Positions 52,883 to 62,594 of a DNA stretch of 64,000 nt are shown piece after piece (position 1 is the stretch's first letter; every line of letters begins with the position of its first letter). The stretch covers positions 1-64,000 of the forward strand of contig JAQSWV010000008.1 of NCBI GenBank assembly GCA_029266455.1, read 5' to 3'. Both the position numbers and the translations under genes were made by a program. Source of the stretch: Nocardioidaceae bacterium (lineage in GTDB: Bacteria > Actinomycetota > Actinomycetes > Propionibacteriales > Nocardioidaceae). The notes under the pieces were generated by a model, which searched no databases, was not told the DNA's origin, and worked only from the letters and a program-made list of their open reading frames with translations.

Positions 52883-53241
52883 GCAAGTACCTCGTGAACA
52901 AGTTCCTGTTCACGGTCGATCGCGACCCGGCACTCGTCGAGCGGTACCGGGACGATCCCCGGGGCACGGTCGAGTGGTGGGAGGCCGAGCGCGCGAACGT
53001 CATCCTCAACTGCACGACCACCGAGTCCAGCACGTGGCTGCGCTTCGACGACGACGAGCGCGACGCCCTGATGACCCACGACTACCCCGCGCTGTTCGCG
53101 ATGGGGGCCCACCCGTTCCTCACTCTCACGCTGTTCATCGCGATGTTCGAGCGCGACTATGACGAGCCACTGGGCTTCCAGCTCGAGTACGCGAGGAAGC
53201 TCGCGCAGTTCTCGCTCCCCTACGCCGACATCACGACCTGA
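52879..53241 (+). CDS. LigA-like small subunit of class III extradiol dioxygenase
   Basis: 120-residue helical protein resembling LigA (protocatechuate 4,5-dioxygenase alpha): YLVNKFLFTVDRDPALVERY, MTHDYPALFAMGAHPFLTLT. It forms the lid over the LigB active site in related enzymes. It contains no metal site. Coupled to the catalytic subunit gene by ATGA. Confidence 0.82.
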   Translation: MSKYLVNKFLFTVDRDPALVERYRDDPRGTVEWWEAERANVILNCTTTESSTWLRFDDDERDALMTHDYPALFAMGAHPFLTLTLFIAMFERDYDEPLGFQLEYARKLAQFSLPYADITT

Positions 53242-53244
53242 CCG

Positions 53245-54231
53245 ATGGTCACTGGCGCCTTCGTCACCACCCACGGACATCCGCCGGAGCTACGCCCGTA
53301 CGACGTCCCCGTCCCCGGCGCCGGACAGTCCCGGATCCGGGTGACCGCCGCACCGGTCACCCCGCTCGATCTGCTCTGCGCCGGAGGCACCTCGTACTTC
53401 GGCCCCCCCGTGCTGCCGTACGTGCCCGGAGTGCAGGGCGTGGGCGTTGTCGATCAGGGCGAGCGCGCCGGTGCCCGCGTGTGGTTCAACACCGACGCGG
53501 GGATGCGCCCGGGCGACGGCAGCCTCGCCGAGGCTGCCGTCGTCCACGACCTCGAGACGGTCGACCTGCCCGACGGCGTGTCGGACGTCGACGCCGCGGC
53601 GCTGGGTCTGTCGGCCGTCGCGGCGTGGATGGCCCTGACCTGGCGCGGCCGCCTCCGGGCCGGCGAGCGGGTGCTGGTGCTCGGCGCCGGCGGTGCCGTG
53701 GGTCAGGTGGCGATCCAGGCGGCGACGGCGCTGGGAGCGGGTGCGGTCGTCGCCGCCAGCCGGCGTCCCCGCGGTCGCGACCGCGCCCTCGAACGCGGCG
53801 CCACCGCAGCCGTCGATCTCTCCGACGCCGATGCCGACGAGGTCACGGCACGCCTGAGGGCCGCGGCCGACGGCGGCGTGGACGTGGTCGTCGACCCGGT
53901 CGGGGGAGCGACCACCACCGCGGCCCTCCGCGTGCTCGCCGAGCACGGCCGGCTGGTCCATCTCGGCAGCAGTGGCGGTACGGAGTCGACGTTCTCCTCG
54001 GCCACGCTACGCAGCGGCTCGCACAGCATCCTCGGCTACACCAACAACTCGCTGACCCGGCAGCAGCGCGCCGACGCCCTGGCCGAGATCTTCGCCCTGG
54101 CTGCCGACGGCCGCTGCCAGGTCGAGCACCGTGCGTACCCGCTGTCCGAGGTGACGGCCGCCTGGCAGCAGGCTGCCGGCACGCCGGACGCTCGCGTCGT
54201 GGTGACGCCGACCGACGATCCTACGAGGTGA
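53245..54231 (+). CDS. Zinc-less MDR-type NAD(P)-dependent dehydrogenase/quinone reductase
   Basis: 328 residues. GroES-like N-terminus (PYDVPVPGAGQSRIRVTAAP; LPYVPGVQGVGVV) and Rossmann site VLVLGAGGAVGQVAIQAATA near residue 152, then VDVVVDPVGGATTTAALRVL. The structural-zinc Cys cluster is absent, as in quinone oxidoreductases and crotonyl-CoA-type reductases. It begins 3 bp after the LigA-like gene and 4 bp before the MetE-like gene, so it belongs to the same operon. Confidence 0.85.
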   Translation: MVTGAFVTTHGHPPELRPYDVPVPGAGQSRIRVTAAPVTPLDLLCAGGTSYFGPPVLPYVPGVQGVGVVDQGERAGARVWFNTDAGMRPGDGSLAEAAVVHDLETVDLPDGVSDVDAAALGLSAVAAWMALTWRGRLRAGERVLVLGAGGAVGQVAIQAATALGAGAVVAASRRPRGRDRALERGATAAVDLSDADADEVTARLRAAADGGVDVVVDPVGGATTTAALRVLAEHGRLVHLGSSGGTESTFSSATLRSGSHSILGYTNNSLTRQQRADALAEIFALAADGRCQVEHRAYPLSEVTAAWQQAAGTPDARVVVTPTDDPTR

Positions 54232-54235
54232 ACGC

Positions 54236-55303
54236 GTGCCGCTGACTCTCCCGATGTTCCCCACGACGCTCGTCGGCAGCTATCCGCAACCCGAGTGGCT
54301 GATCGACCGCGCCCGCCTCGCTGGCCGCTTTCCCCCGCGCGTGCGCGCCAAGGAGCTGTGGCGGCCCTCGGCCGAGCATCTCCGCGAGGCGCAGGACGAC
54401 GCCACCGCGCTGGCGGTGCGCGTCCAGCTGGACGCGGGCCTGGACATCGTCACCGACGGCGAGATCCGCCGGGAGAGCTACTCCAACCACTTCGCCACCG
54501 CGCTCGACGGCGTCGACGTCGATCACCCGGGCGAAGCACTCGACCGCAGCGGCACACCCACGCAGGTGCCGCGGGTGACCGGGCCCATCAGCCGCCCGGG
54601 GCCGATCCAGCGCGCCGATGTCGAGTTCGTGCGGGCTCACACCGACCGGGTGGTCAAGGTGACCGTTCCCGGACCCTTCACGATGTCGCAGCAGGCTCAG
54701 GACGACCACTACGGGGATCCTCGCGCGCTCGCCCTGGCGTACGCCGAGGCGTGCAACGAGGAGGTGCACGACCTGTTCGCCGCCGGTGCGGACATCGTCC
54801 AGCTGGACGAGCCGTACCTTCAGGCCCGCCCGGAGGCCGCCAGGCAGTACGGCGTCGAGGCCGTCAACCGGGCCCTCGAGTCGGCGCCCGGCACGACGGC
54901 CGTCCACCTGTGCTTCGGCTACGCGGCGATCATCCACGAGCGACCGTCGGGCTACTCCTTCCTTCCCGAGCTGGCCGAGTGCGTCTGCGACCAGATCTCG
55001 ATCGAGACGGCACAGTCCGGGCTCGACCCCGCGGTGTTGGAGACCCTGCCGGGCAAGGCGATCCTCGTTGGCGTCTTGGACCTGTCCACGCCCGCGGTCG
55101 AGTCAGCAGCGACAGTCGCCGCTCGGGTGCGGCGCGTTCTGCCGTACATCGACGCCGAACGCGTCGTGCTCGCTCCCGACTGCGGCATGAAGTACCTGCC
55201 CAGAGCCGCGGCCGAGGGCAAGCTACGGAGCATGGTGGCCGCCGCCCGCATCCTGCGCGCCGAGCACGAGAGCGCCGGTGCGCCCGACCCCAGCGTCGCC
55301 TGA
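54236..55303 (+). CDS. MetE C-terminal-domain-like zinc methyltransferase
   Basis: 355 residues, corresponding to only the catalytic C-terminal half of cobalamin-independent methionine synthase. Zinc ligands are seen as His-x-Cys in AVHLCFGYAAI and Cys in LAPDCGMKYLP; the family start FPTTLVGSYPQPEWLIDRAR and QLDEPYLQARPEAA are clear. Such short proteins act as methyltransferases or as epoxyalkane:coenzyme-M-transferase-like enzymes. In an aromatic-degradation operon it could accept a methyl group from a methoxylated substrate; this is inference. GTG start preceded by GAGGTGA. Confidence 0.85.
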   Translation: MPLTLPMFPTTLVGSYPQPEWLIDRARLAGRFPPRVRAKELWRPSAEHLREAQDDATALAVRVQLDAGLDIVTDGEIRRESYSNHFATALDGVDVDHPGEALDRSGTPTQVPRVTGPISRPGPIQRADVEFVRAHTDRVVKVTVPGPFTMSQQAQDDHYGDPRALALAYAEACNEEVHDLFAAGADIVQLDEPYLQARPEAARQYGVEAVNRALESAPGTTAVHLCFGYAAIIHERPSGYSFLPELAECVCDQISIETAQSGLDPAVLETLPGKAILVGVLDLSTPAVESAATVAARVRRVLPYIDAERVVLAPDCGMKYLPRAAAEGKLRSMVAAARILRAEHESAGAPDPSVA

Positions 55304-55330
55304 GCCACCGGCTGCCCCCCAAGGCGAGGG

Positions 55331-55648
55331 TCAGCCGCCAGCCATCGCACCGATGATCCGGAACGGCTCCTCGGCCTGGACGACCCGCTCCGGCAGCGGC
55401 GCGTCCGGTTCCTCGTGGGACAAGTCCTCTCCGCAGGCGAAGAAGCGGACGAAGGCGCGACGTCGTGCGGTCGCCCGGTCGCGGATCGTGCCGCGCAACA
55501 TCGGGAACTCCGTCTCGAGCGCGTCGAGCACCGTCCGTTGGGTCACCGCACCCGATACGTCGACTCGCACCTCGCCCTGGATCCGGGCGATGGCGCGCAG
55601 GTGTGCGGGCAGCACCACCCGCACCGAGTCACCTCCGATGTCGTTCAT
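55331..55648 (-). CDS. MoaD/ThiS-like ubiquitin-fold protein ending in Gly-Gly
   Basis: 105 residues with a beta-grasp pattern ([54 protein letters not shown]) and the C-terminal sequence GAMAGG, i.e. the Gly-Gly needed for adenylation and thiocarboxylate formation or conjugation. It lacks other molybdopterin genes nearby. The ATG overlaps the stop of the BNR-repeat gene (ATGA), so the two are translated together. Role unknown. Confidence 0.83.
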   Translation of the reverse strand: MNDIGGDSVRVVLPAHLRAIARIQGEVRVDVSGAVTQRTVLDALETEFPMLRGTIRDRATARRRAFVRFFACGEDLSHEEPDAPLPERVVQAEEPFRIIGAMAGG

Positions 55649-56760
55649 GGCAACGTCTGCACCTCCACGGAGAGCACGGCCGGCAGGTCGCGCACGATCG
55701 GCGACCACGAGTCGCCGGAGTCCCTGGACGCATACACCTGCCCACCGCTCGTACCGAAGTAGACGCCACACGACTCGTGCTGGTCGACGGCCATCGCGTC
55801 GCGCAGCACATTGACGTAGCAGTTCTCCTGCGGCAGACCGTCGGTCAGGGCCTCCCACTCGTCACCGCCGGTTCGGCTGCGGTAGACGCGCAGCCTGCCG
55901 TCCGGCGGGAAGTGGTGGGAGTCGCTGAGGATCGGGACCACGTAGACGGTCTCGGGCTCGTGGGCGTGCACGGTGATCGGGAAGCCGAAGTCGGAGGGCA
56001 GGTTTCCACTCACCTCATGCCAGGTGTCACCGCCGTCCTTGCTGCGCATCACGTCCCAGTGCTTCTGCATGTAGAGGACGTCAGGGTTGGCGGGATGCAT
56101 GTCGATGCGGTGCACGCAGTGGCCGACCTCGGAGTCCTCGTCGGGTATCTCGCCGGAGCGAAGCCCCTTGTTGATCGGCTCCCAGGTGCGCCCGCCGTCG
56201 GTGGTGCGGAAGGCGCCGGCGGCGGAGATCGCGACATAGAGCCGGTCCGGGTCAGTGGGATGCTGGACGATGGTGTGCAGGCACATGCCACCGGCGCCGG
56301 GCTGCCACTGCGGGCCGGTGTCGTGCTGGCGCAGGCCGGACAGCTCCGCCCACTGTGCGCCGCCGTCGGTGGACTTGAACAGCGCTGCGTCCTCGACCCC
56401 GGCATAGACGGTCTCGGCGTCGTGCAGCGATGGCTCGAGGTGCCAGACCCGGGTGAAGGCCCAGGGTCGCAACGACCCGTCGTACCACTGGTGCTCGCCC
56501 GGGACGCCGTCATAGGTGAAGTCGTTGCCTACGGTCTCCCAGGACGCGCCCCCGTCGTCGGAGCGCTGGATCACCTGGCCGAACCAGCCGCTGGTCTGCG
56601 ACGCGTAGATGCGGTCGGGATTCACCGGCGACCCCTTGAGGTGGTAGACCTCCCACCCCGGGAAATGCGGGCCGTCGACCGTCCAGTCCGATCTCCCGCC
56701 GTCAGAGGTGAGGACGAAGGCGCCCTTGCGGGTCCCGACTAGTACACGTGTGCCACCCAT
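55645..56760 (-). CDS. BNR/sialidase-type beta-propeller protein
   Basis: 371-residue propeller without signal peptide. Asp-box motifs recur: [54 protein letters not shown] and [11 protein letters not shown], each in a blade with a preceding DRIYA/DRLYV-type strand. Catalytic residues of true sialidases are not evident, so it is more likely a scaffold or binding protein (WD40/YVTN-like). GGAGG precedes the ATG. It is coupled to a MoaD/ThiS-like gene; this pairing is the main clue to its role. Confidence 0.85.
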   Translation of the reverse strand: MGGTRVLVGTRKGAFVLTSDGGRSDWTVDGPHFPGWEVYHLKGSPVNPDRIYASQTSGWFGQVIQRSDDGGASWETVGNDFTYDGVPGEHQWYDGSLRPWAFTRVWHLEPSLHDAETVYAGVEDAALFKSTDGGAQWAELSGLRQHDTGPQWQPGAGGMCLHTIVQHPTDPDRLYVAISAAGAFRTTDGGRTWEPINKGLRSGEIPDEDSEVGHCVHRIDMHPANPDVLYMQKHWDVMRSKDGGDTWHEVSGNLPSDFGFPITVHAHEPETVYVVPILSDSHHFPPDGRLRVYRSRTGGDEWEALTDGLPQENCYVNVLRDAMAVDQHESCGVYFGTSGGQVYASRDSGDSWSPIVRDLPAVLSVEVQTLP

Positions 56761-56957
56761 GCGCTCAACCTCCGACGATCGGTTGTTCGGACGCTACTCG
56801 CCCGGTCCGACACTAGGACTCCGGAGCGGTCCGGAAGTCATCGGTCGACGCGATCACGACGTGCGCCCACCGGGACAGACGGCGTCGGCCGGGCGGGGCG
56901 GCGGGTGGATGCGATGATGGCGCCTCGCGCACGCCGGAGCGCGGTGGACCACTGCAA

Positions 56958-58555
56958 GTGACCCGGTTGGTGGTGAGCTCCTCCTCGAGTGCGGACCGCA
57001 CCGTGTCGGCACGCAGTCGTGGCATCGTTCTCGCGTCCATGACCGTGGCCAATGCCATGGTGCTGGTGGACCAGACTGCTGTGCCGCTCGCCCTGCCCAG
57101 CATCATGGGCGAGTTCGGGATCGACTCGCAGCTGGCGCAGTGGGTGCTGAGCGCGAGCCTGCTGCCCCTGGCCGGGCTGCTCGTGCTGGGCGGCAGGGTC
57201 GGGGACCTGCTCGGTCGCCGACGCGTGTTCGTCTGGGAGCGGTCGTGTTCGCCGGCGCGTCGGCGCTCGCCGGGTTGTCCCCACCATCGAGATGCTGCTG
57301 GCGTTCCGTGTCCTGCAGGGTGCGGCGGGGGCGCTCATGCTGCCGACGACGATCGCCATCGTCACCGCCTCCTACTCCACCACGGACCGCGGACGCGCTC
57401 TGGGTCTGATGGGACGCGGCGCCGCCGTGGCGGGTGCGTTCGGCCGCGTCCTCGGCGGGGGCCTGACGTCGGTGTTCGGCTGGCGGTCGGTGCTGCTGGT
57501 CAACGTGCCGCTGGCTCTCATAGCCGTCGCCGTGGCTCGTCGCGCCATCCCGAAGGACCCGCCACGGCGCGACCAGTCCTCCGTCGACGTGCCTGGGGCG
57601 ACGCTGCTGTGCCTGGCGCTGGTGGGTCTGATCGTCGGCCTCGCCCAGTCGCAGGACTGGGGCTGGACATCACCCGGCGTCCTCGTCTCGCTGACGGCGA
57701 GCGCTGTGGCGGCGGCAGCGTTCGTCGTCGTCGAGCGCCGGACGGCCGACCCGCTCATGGAGTTCGCCCTTCTGCGGCGTCACCGCAACTACCTGGCGGC
57801 CACGATCAGCCAGGCCCTCGGGGGCATGGCCGAGATGGGACTCGGCCTCATCCTCCCGCTGGTGCTCATCCTGAACCTCGGTACGGATCCCGGCCTTGCC
57901 GGACTGGCGCTGATTCCCACGACCCTGCCCATGATCGTCGTGGCACCGCTGGCCGGCCGATGGTACGACTCCGTCGGTGGCCGGATGCGCTCGTCGTCGG
58001 GTTCCTCATGCTGGCCTCGCCGGAGTCGCCCTGGCTGCAGGCACGACATTGTCGGCGACCACCTACTGGAGCCTGCTGCCCGGGCTGCTGGTGTTCGGTA
58101 CGGGGCTGGCCGTCGTCCTGACCGTCAACGATCCGGTGTCCTTGGACATGGTGCCCGTGCAGCATCACGGTCAGGCCTCCGGCGTGTCGGCCACGGCCGA
58201 ACAGTTCGGCGGCGCGCTCGGCATCGCGATCTTCTACCTCGTCTTCCATGCGACGTACGTGGACCGGTTCGTGTCCAACGTCTCCAAGAGCTCTCTGGCC
58301 GACCTCAGCGACGCGCAGGTGGAGCGCTTCAGGCGAGACATCCAGGACGCGGAGCAGACCGGCCTCCACCCTGACACCTTCGACCCTGCTCTGAACGCCT
58401 ACCTGGATGCCGCGCGGGACGGCTCGTACTTCGGCTACACGGTCGTCTTCACCCTGCTGAGCGGGCTCGCGATCGCGGCCGTGATCGTGATGGCGAGGCT
58501 CGTTCGCCGGCCGGAGCCGGCGCCCGGCGGCGACGACGCCACCGGGTCTCCATGA
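56958..58555 (+). pseudogene. MFS transporter (EmrB/QacA-like), four -1 frameshifts
   Basis: The conserved protein can be followed across five segments in rotating frames: start to GDLLGRRRVFVW; GAVVFAGASALAGLSP; MLLAFRVLQGAAGALMLPTT to GRWYDSVGG; DALVVGFLMLAS; AGVALAAGTTLSATTYWSLL to the stop at 58555. Each switch is explained by loss of one base, near 57233, 57273, 57985 and 58020, the second in a C-run. Restored, it would be ~530 residues with 14 membrane segments, including the DHA2 exporter motif RVLQGAAGALMLP. Either a dead gene or a cluster of sequencing errors. Confidence 0.85.
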
Positions 58556-58649
58556 CGTGTCTCGACAAGGGGCGTTGCGCGGCGTACAACCGGGGCCCCG
58601 ACCCCGGCCACGACGAGGACGTCCGCGGCGCGGATCGAAAGGACGACGG

Positions 58650-59738
58650 ATGCCCATGCACGGGAAGCGCGACGACACGGTGGTGCACGAGAGGGAGCCG
58701 TTCAACGCCGAGCCGTCCCCGGCTGCCTTGGACGGTCAGCGGGTCACTCCCACCGACAGCTTCTTCAGTCGCAATCATGGCCCGATCCCGGAGATCGATC
58801 CGCGGAGCTGGCACCTGCGGGTGGACGGGGCCGTGGACCGGACTCTCGAGCTGTCCCTGGACGAGCTGCGGAGGAGCTTCGCTGCACGGAACGAGACCGT
58901 CACCCTCCAGTGTGCGGGCAACCGCCGCGACGGGCTGATCCAGGTCCGGGACATCCCGGCCGAGCACCCGTGGGGCCGTTGTGCCATCGGCACCGCGCGC
59001 TGGACCGGTGTCCTCTTGGCCGACGTGCTGGACGCAGCCGGTGTGCAGCCCGAGGCTCGCCACATCGCCTTCGCCGCTCCGGACGTGTCACAGATCGCTC
59101 ATCCGCCGCAGCCGTACGGAGGCTCCGTACCGGTCTCCAAGGCGACCGCCGGTGAGGTCCTCCTCGCCTGGGAGATGAATGAGGAGCCCCTCTCCCCGGT
59201 TCACGGAGCACCACTTCGCGCCGTCGTCCCCGGCTACATCGGCGCGCGCAGCGTCAAGTGGCTGGAACGTGTCACCGCCCAGCGAGAACCGAGCGCCAAC
59301 TACTTCCAGGCCGTCGCCTACCACCTGCTGCCCGCGACGGTCGAGCCGAGCCAGACCGGCGCTCCGGAGGGTATTCCGCTCGGTCCCGTCAGCCTCAGCT
59401 GCGAGATCCTGCGCCCCGGGGACGGAGAGGTTGTCCGGGCGGGACGGACCGCGGTGAGCGGCTACGCGCATGTCGGTGCCGACCGGACCGTGGCACGCGT
59501 CGACGTCTCGGCCGACTCCGGTCGGACATGGCACCAGGCCGATCTCAGCGAACAGCACCACCCCTGGACCTGGCGGCTCTGGCAGGCCACGGTCGTCGTC
59601 GCACCCGGACCGCTGCACATCGTCGCCCGAGCATGGGACGACACCGGTTCCACGCAGCCCGAGTCGACTGAGCAGATCTGGAACCCCAAGGGCTACATGA
59701 ACAACTCATGGGCGCGGGTCCGCCTGTCCGTCACCTAG
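58650..59738 (+). CDS. Sulfite-oxidase-type molybdopterin oxidoreductase
   Basis: 362 residues. Mo-cofactor domain: FFSRNHGPIPEIDPRSWHLR, then VTLQCAGNRRDG carrying the molybdenum-ligating Cys near residue 88, RWTGVLLADVLDAAGV and VVPGYIGARSVKWLERV. The C-terminal dimerisation domain has GYAHVGADRTVARVDVSAD and the closing NPKGYMNNSWARVRLSV. No signal peptide or haem-binding site is visible, unlike SorAB or SoxCD systems. ATG at 58650 begins the family sequence after AAGGACGACGG. The only molybdoenzyme in the window. Confidence 0.87.
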   Translation: MPMHGKRDDTVVHEREPFNAEPSPAALDGQRVTPTDSFFSRNHGPIPEIDPRSWHLRVDGAVDRTLELSLDELRRSFAARNETVTLQCAGNRRDGLIQVRDIPAEHPWGRCAIGTARWTGVLLADVLDAAGVQPEARHIAFAAPDVSQIAHPPQPYGGSVPVSKATAGEVLLAWEMNEEPLSPVHGAPLRAVVPGYIGARSVKWLERVTAQREPSANYFQAVAYHLLPATVEPSQTGAPEGIPLGPVSLSCEILRPGDGEVVRAGRTAVSGYAHVGADRTVARVDVSADSGRTWHQADLSEQHHPWTWRLWQATVVVAPGPLHIVARAWDDTGSTQPESTEQIWNPKGYMNNSWARVRLSVT

Positions 59739-59816
59739 TGGCTCCGCGCGACCAGCGCAGCGCTCGTCGGGATGCAGCGGTGAGGTGCCGCGAAGCGCCC
59801 ACCGGTCTTGTGCGCG

Positions 59817-60221
59817 ATGCTGGCGTTCGTGACGGAGCGCAACGTCCTCGGAGGCGACCTGCAGGCGTGTGGCACCGATCCCGTGACCGGCTTCTTCCGC
59901 GACGGCTGCTGCAGCACGGGACCGGAGGATCTCGGGAGCCACACCATCTGCGCCGTCGTGACGGCCGAGTTCCTCGCCCACCAGCGCAGCATCGGCAACG
60001 ACCTCTCGACACCGATGCCGCAGTACCGCTTTCCCGGGCTCGTGCCCGGCGACCGCTGGTGCGTCACCGCAGCGAACTGGGCGCGGGCCCATCACGACGG
60101 CGTGGCTGCTCCAGTGGTGCTGGCCTCCACCAACGAGGCGGTGCTCCAGATCGTCCCGCTAGAGGTGCTGAGACCGCATTCCATCGACGTCCCCGGTGAC
60201 CCCGGCTCACTCGAGGGTTAG
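59817..60221 (+). CDS. DUF2237-family protein
   Basis: 134 residues matching the conserved DUF2237 pattern from end to end: ERNVLGGDLQACGTDPVTGF, FRDGCCSTGPEDLGSHTICA, STPMPQYRFPGLVPGDRWCV and NWARAHHDGVAAPVVL. Five or six conserved Cys residues suggest metal binding or redox chemistry. Function unknown. No ribosome site before ATG 59817; GTG 59829 is an alternative start. Confidence 0.82.
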   Translation: MLAFVTERNVLGGDLQACGTDPVTGFFRDGCCSTGPEDLGSHTICAVVTAEFLAHQRSIGNDLSTPMPQYRFPGLVPGDRWCVTAANWARAHHDGVAAPVVLASTNEAVLQIVPLEVLRPHSIDVPGDPGSLEG

Positions 60222-60263
60222 ACGGTGGTGCGGCAGACAGCTGCCCGCTGGCGGAGCGCAAGC

Positions 60264-61255
60264 CTAGTGGCCAGCCGGATGAACGATCAGCCGACCGCGG
60301 ACGCCGCCAGCCTCCATCCGCTCGTGGGCGGCAGCCGTCTGCGCCAGAGGGAGCCGATCGGCGATCCGCGCCGTCAGTGTTCCGCTGCTGAGCATCAGAT
60401 TGATCAGCTCCGCAGCGGCAGCAAGGTCGCTGACGGTGGCCCTGCTGATGACGAACCCGATCACACTGACGTCGCGCGTGTAGAGCCTCGACATCGGCAC
60501 ATCCACCCGCGCGAACGGAGCGGCCGTCGTCAGGATGCGGCCACCCACGGCGACGATCTCGGACGCGACCTCGAGCGGCAGATGCCCCCCGCAGTCCCAC
60601 ACGACCGCCACGCCGTCGGGGGCGTGCTCGATCACCCGCTCGACCAGTCCGTCCTCGGCGTGGTCGACCGTGACGTCCGCACCGTCCTGTCGGCACCTTT
60701 CGTGCTCAGCCGGGTTGGCGGCAGCGATGACACGGGCGCCGGCCTGCGCCGCCATCCGGACCGCCGCGGTCTCGACGTTGCCGCCGGCGCCGCCGACGTA
60801 CACGACTGGCCGGCACGCAGCCCGGCATGGACGAACCACCCGAGGAACGCTGTCGCGGCCGGGTGCACGACGGCCACTGCCGTGTCGGGGTCGACGGTGT
60901 GAGGAAGTCGGTAGACCCGGTCGGACGGTGCGACGACAAGTCGGGCGAACGACCCCTGCCGACCCGCATGGCCGAGGCTGTTGCACCACACGCGGTCACC
61001 GGGCGCGCACGACGTCGTCCCCGCGCCCGTCTTCACCACAGTGCCGACCAGGTCCCGCCCGACGATGAAGGGGAGCGGCACGGCAGTTCGGAAACGACCG
61101 GATCGCACCAGGATGTCGACGGGGTTGACGACCAGCGACTGCACGTCGATCAGGACATCGGTAGGGCCGCAGGGAGGAACGGGGAGGGAGCCCACCCGGA
61201 TCGAGCTCGCCGGTCCCACAGCCTCGATGAAGGCAGCGGTCGTTGTCGTGTCACC
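60264..61255 (-). pseudogene. MDR-type alcohol dehydrogenase, frameshifted
   Basis: The N-terminal GroES-like half (AAFIEAVGPASSIRVGSLPV to VHAGLRAGQ) and the Rossmann half (VVYVGGAGGNVETAAVRMAA to the stop at 60264) are in different frames. One missing base near 60805, just before the nucleotide-binding loop, accounts for this. The 5' end is also irregular: the first half has no in-frame start close to the conserved sequence, whereas a GTG at 61254-61252 is off by one, so a second -1 change is likely. Same error type as the MFS gene nearby. Confidence 0.75.
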
Positions 61256-61310
61256 CGATCGCCCCGGTGTCAACGCCCGCCCCTGCCCGCCACCGGAGCA
61301 TTCAACCAGG

Positions 61311-61492
61311 ATGGACGTCATCGCGGCGCAGGGTCTGGCCGGCGTGGACACCGTGGGCAGCTCGATGGGGACCCGCACCGTGCTCGAGCTCGCTCGTCGC
61401 GGCGTCGGCGGCGACGCTGTCGCACTGGATCCGGGTGGGGTCTGGAGGTCCGGCGGGCGGCGTTTCTCAGCACCTCGCAGTCCGGTTCATGA
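61311..61492 (+). pseudogene. Alpha/beta-hydrolase fragment
   Basis: About 50 residues with a nucleophile elbow: AAQGLAGVDTVGSSMGTRTV, LELARRG, AVALDPGGVWRSGG, then FLSTSQ in another frame. The N-terminal ~90 residues and the whole C-terminal lid and His regions are absent. It overlaps nothing functional on the plus strand and is best read as the remnant of a deleted hydrolase gene. Confidence 0.55.
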
Positions 61493-61652
61493 CCCACGTG
61501 TCACGAAGGGGCGTACCGTCCTGGCCTGTGGTCGTCGCCAGCACCGCTTGCCGGTGCCGGGTGCCGGTGCCGACGGCGGGTTGCTGCCGGACATGCGGTG
61601 GCGGGTCCATAGGGTGTCCGTACCGCGTGCGACGCGGGTGGAGGCGGGCACT

Positions 61653-62594
61653 GTGTCGTTGATCCGGACCGACGGTCTGACCAAGCGCTTCGGTTCGGTG
61701 ACCGCCGTGACCGACCTGACGGTCGACGTGTCGACTGGGGTCACCGGCCTGGTGGGTGCCAACGGCGCCGGCAAGTCCACGCTGCTCAAGATCCTTCTCG
61801 GGCTCCTGCCGGCCACCGCGGGCAGTGCGAGCGTTCTGGGCCTCGACGTGGCAACCGACGGCCCGTCCATCCGAGAACGCGTCGGCTACATGCCCGAGCA
61901 CGACTGCCTCCCGCCGGACGTCTCGGCCACCGAGTTCGTGGTGCACATGGCCCGGATGTCCGGACTGCCGACCACGTCGGCACGTGAGCGAGCCGCCGAC
62001 ATCCTCCGCCACGTCGGCCTGTACGAGGAGCGGTACCGGCCGATGGGCGGCTACTCCACGGGCATGCGACAACGGGTCAAGCTCGCCCAGGCGCTGGTTC
62101 ACGACCCCAGCCTCGTACTGCTCGATGAGCCCACCAACGGCCTGGACCCCGCCGGTCGCGACGACATGCTGGGGCTGATCCGGCGCATCGGCAGCGAGTT
62201 CGGAATCTCGGTGATCGTCACCTCCCACCTGCTGGGCGAGCTCGAGCGCGTCTCCGACGGCATCGTCGTGATCGACGGAGGCCAGCTGCTGCGGCACTCC
62301 ACCACCGCATCGGTCACTGCCGAGACCGCACTGGTCAGCGTCGAGGTCGACGACAACCAGGCCGGTCTCCACGCCCGGCTCACCGCGGCGGGAATCGCGG
62401 TACGCAGCGACGGGAGGCTGCTGTACGTCGACGTCCGCGACACCACCGTCTACGACACGGTGCGCGACGCCGTCGCCGAGCTCGGCCTCGGGCTCGTGCG
62501 GATCGAGCGCCAGCGGCACCGGATGACCGAGATCTTCACGGCGAGCCCGGACAGCTCCCGGAGTCCGAGCGGCCACGGAGATGCCCATGTCTGA
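61653..62594 (+). CDS. ABC transporter ATPase (ABC-2 exporter type)
   Basis: 313 residues. Walker A GANGAGKST, signature YSTGMRQRVKLAQALVHDP, Walker B LVLLDEPTNGLDPAG, switch His in IVTSHLLGEL; a ~90-residue C-terminal extension follows. GTG at 61653 with GGAGG eight bases upstream. It overlaps the permease gene by 8 bp. This subfamily exports lipids, peptides or drugs, or serves membrane proteins; the cargo is unknown. Confidence 0.9.
   Translation: MSLIRTDGLTKRFGSVTAVTDLTVDVSTGVTGLVGANGAGKSTLLKILLGLLPATAGSASVLGLDVATDGPSIRERVGYMPEHDCLPPDVSATEFVVHMARMSGLPTTSARERAADILRHVGLYEERYRPMGGYSTGMRQRVKLAQALVHDPSLVLLDEPTNGLDPAGRDDMLGLIRRIGSEFGISVIVTSHLLGELERVSDGIVVIDGGQLLRHSTTASVTAETALVSVEVDDNQAGLHARLTAAGIAVRSDGRLLYVDVRDTTVYDTVRDAVAELGLGLVRIERQRHRMTEIFTASPDSSRSPSGHGDAHV

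Noticed and set aside
55645-56760. True sialidase activity for the BNR-repeat protein
   Set aside because: Asp-boxes alone do not make a sialidase; the catalytic Arg triad and Tyr/Glu pair could not be identified and there is no signal peptide.
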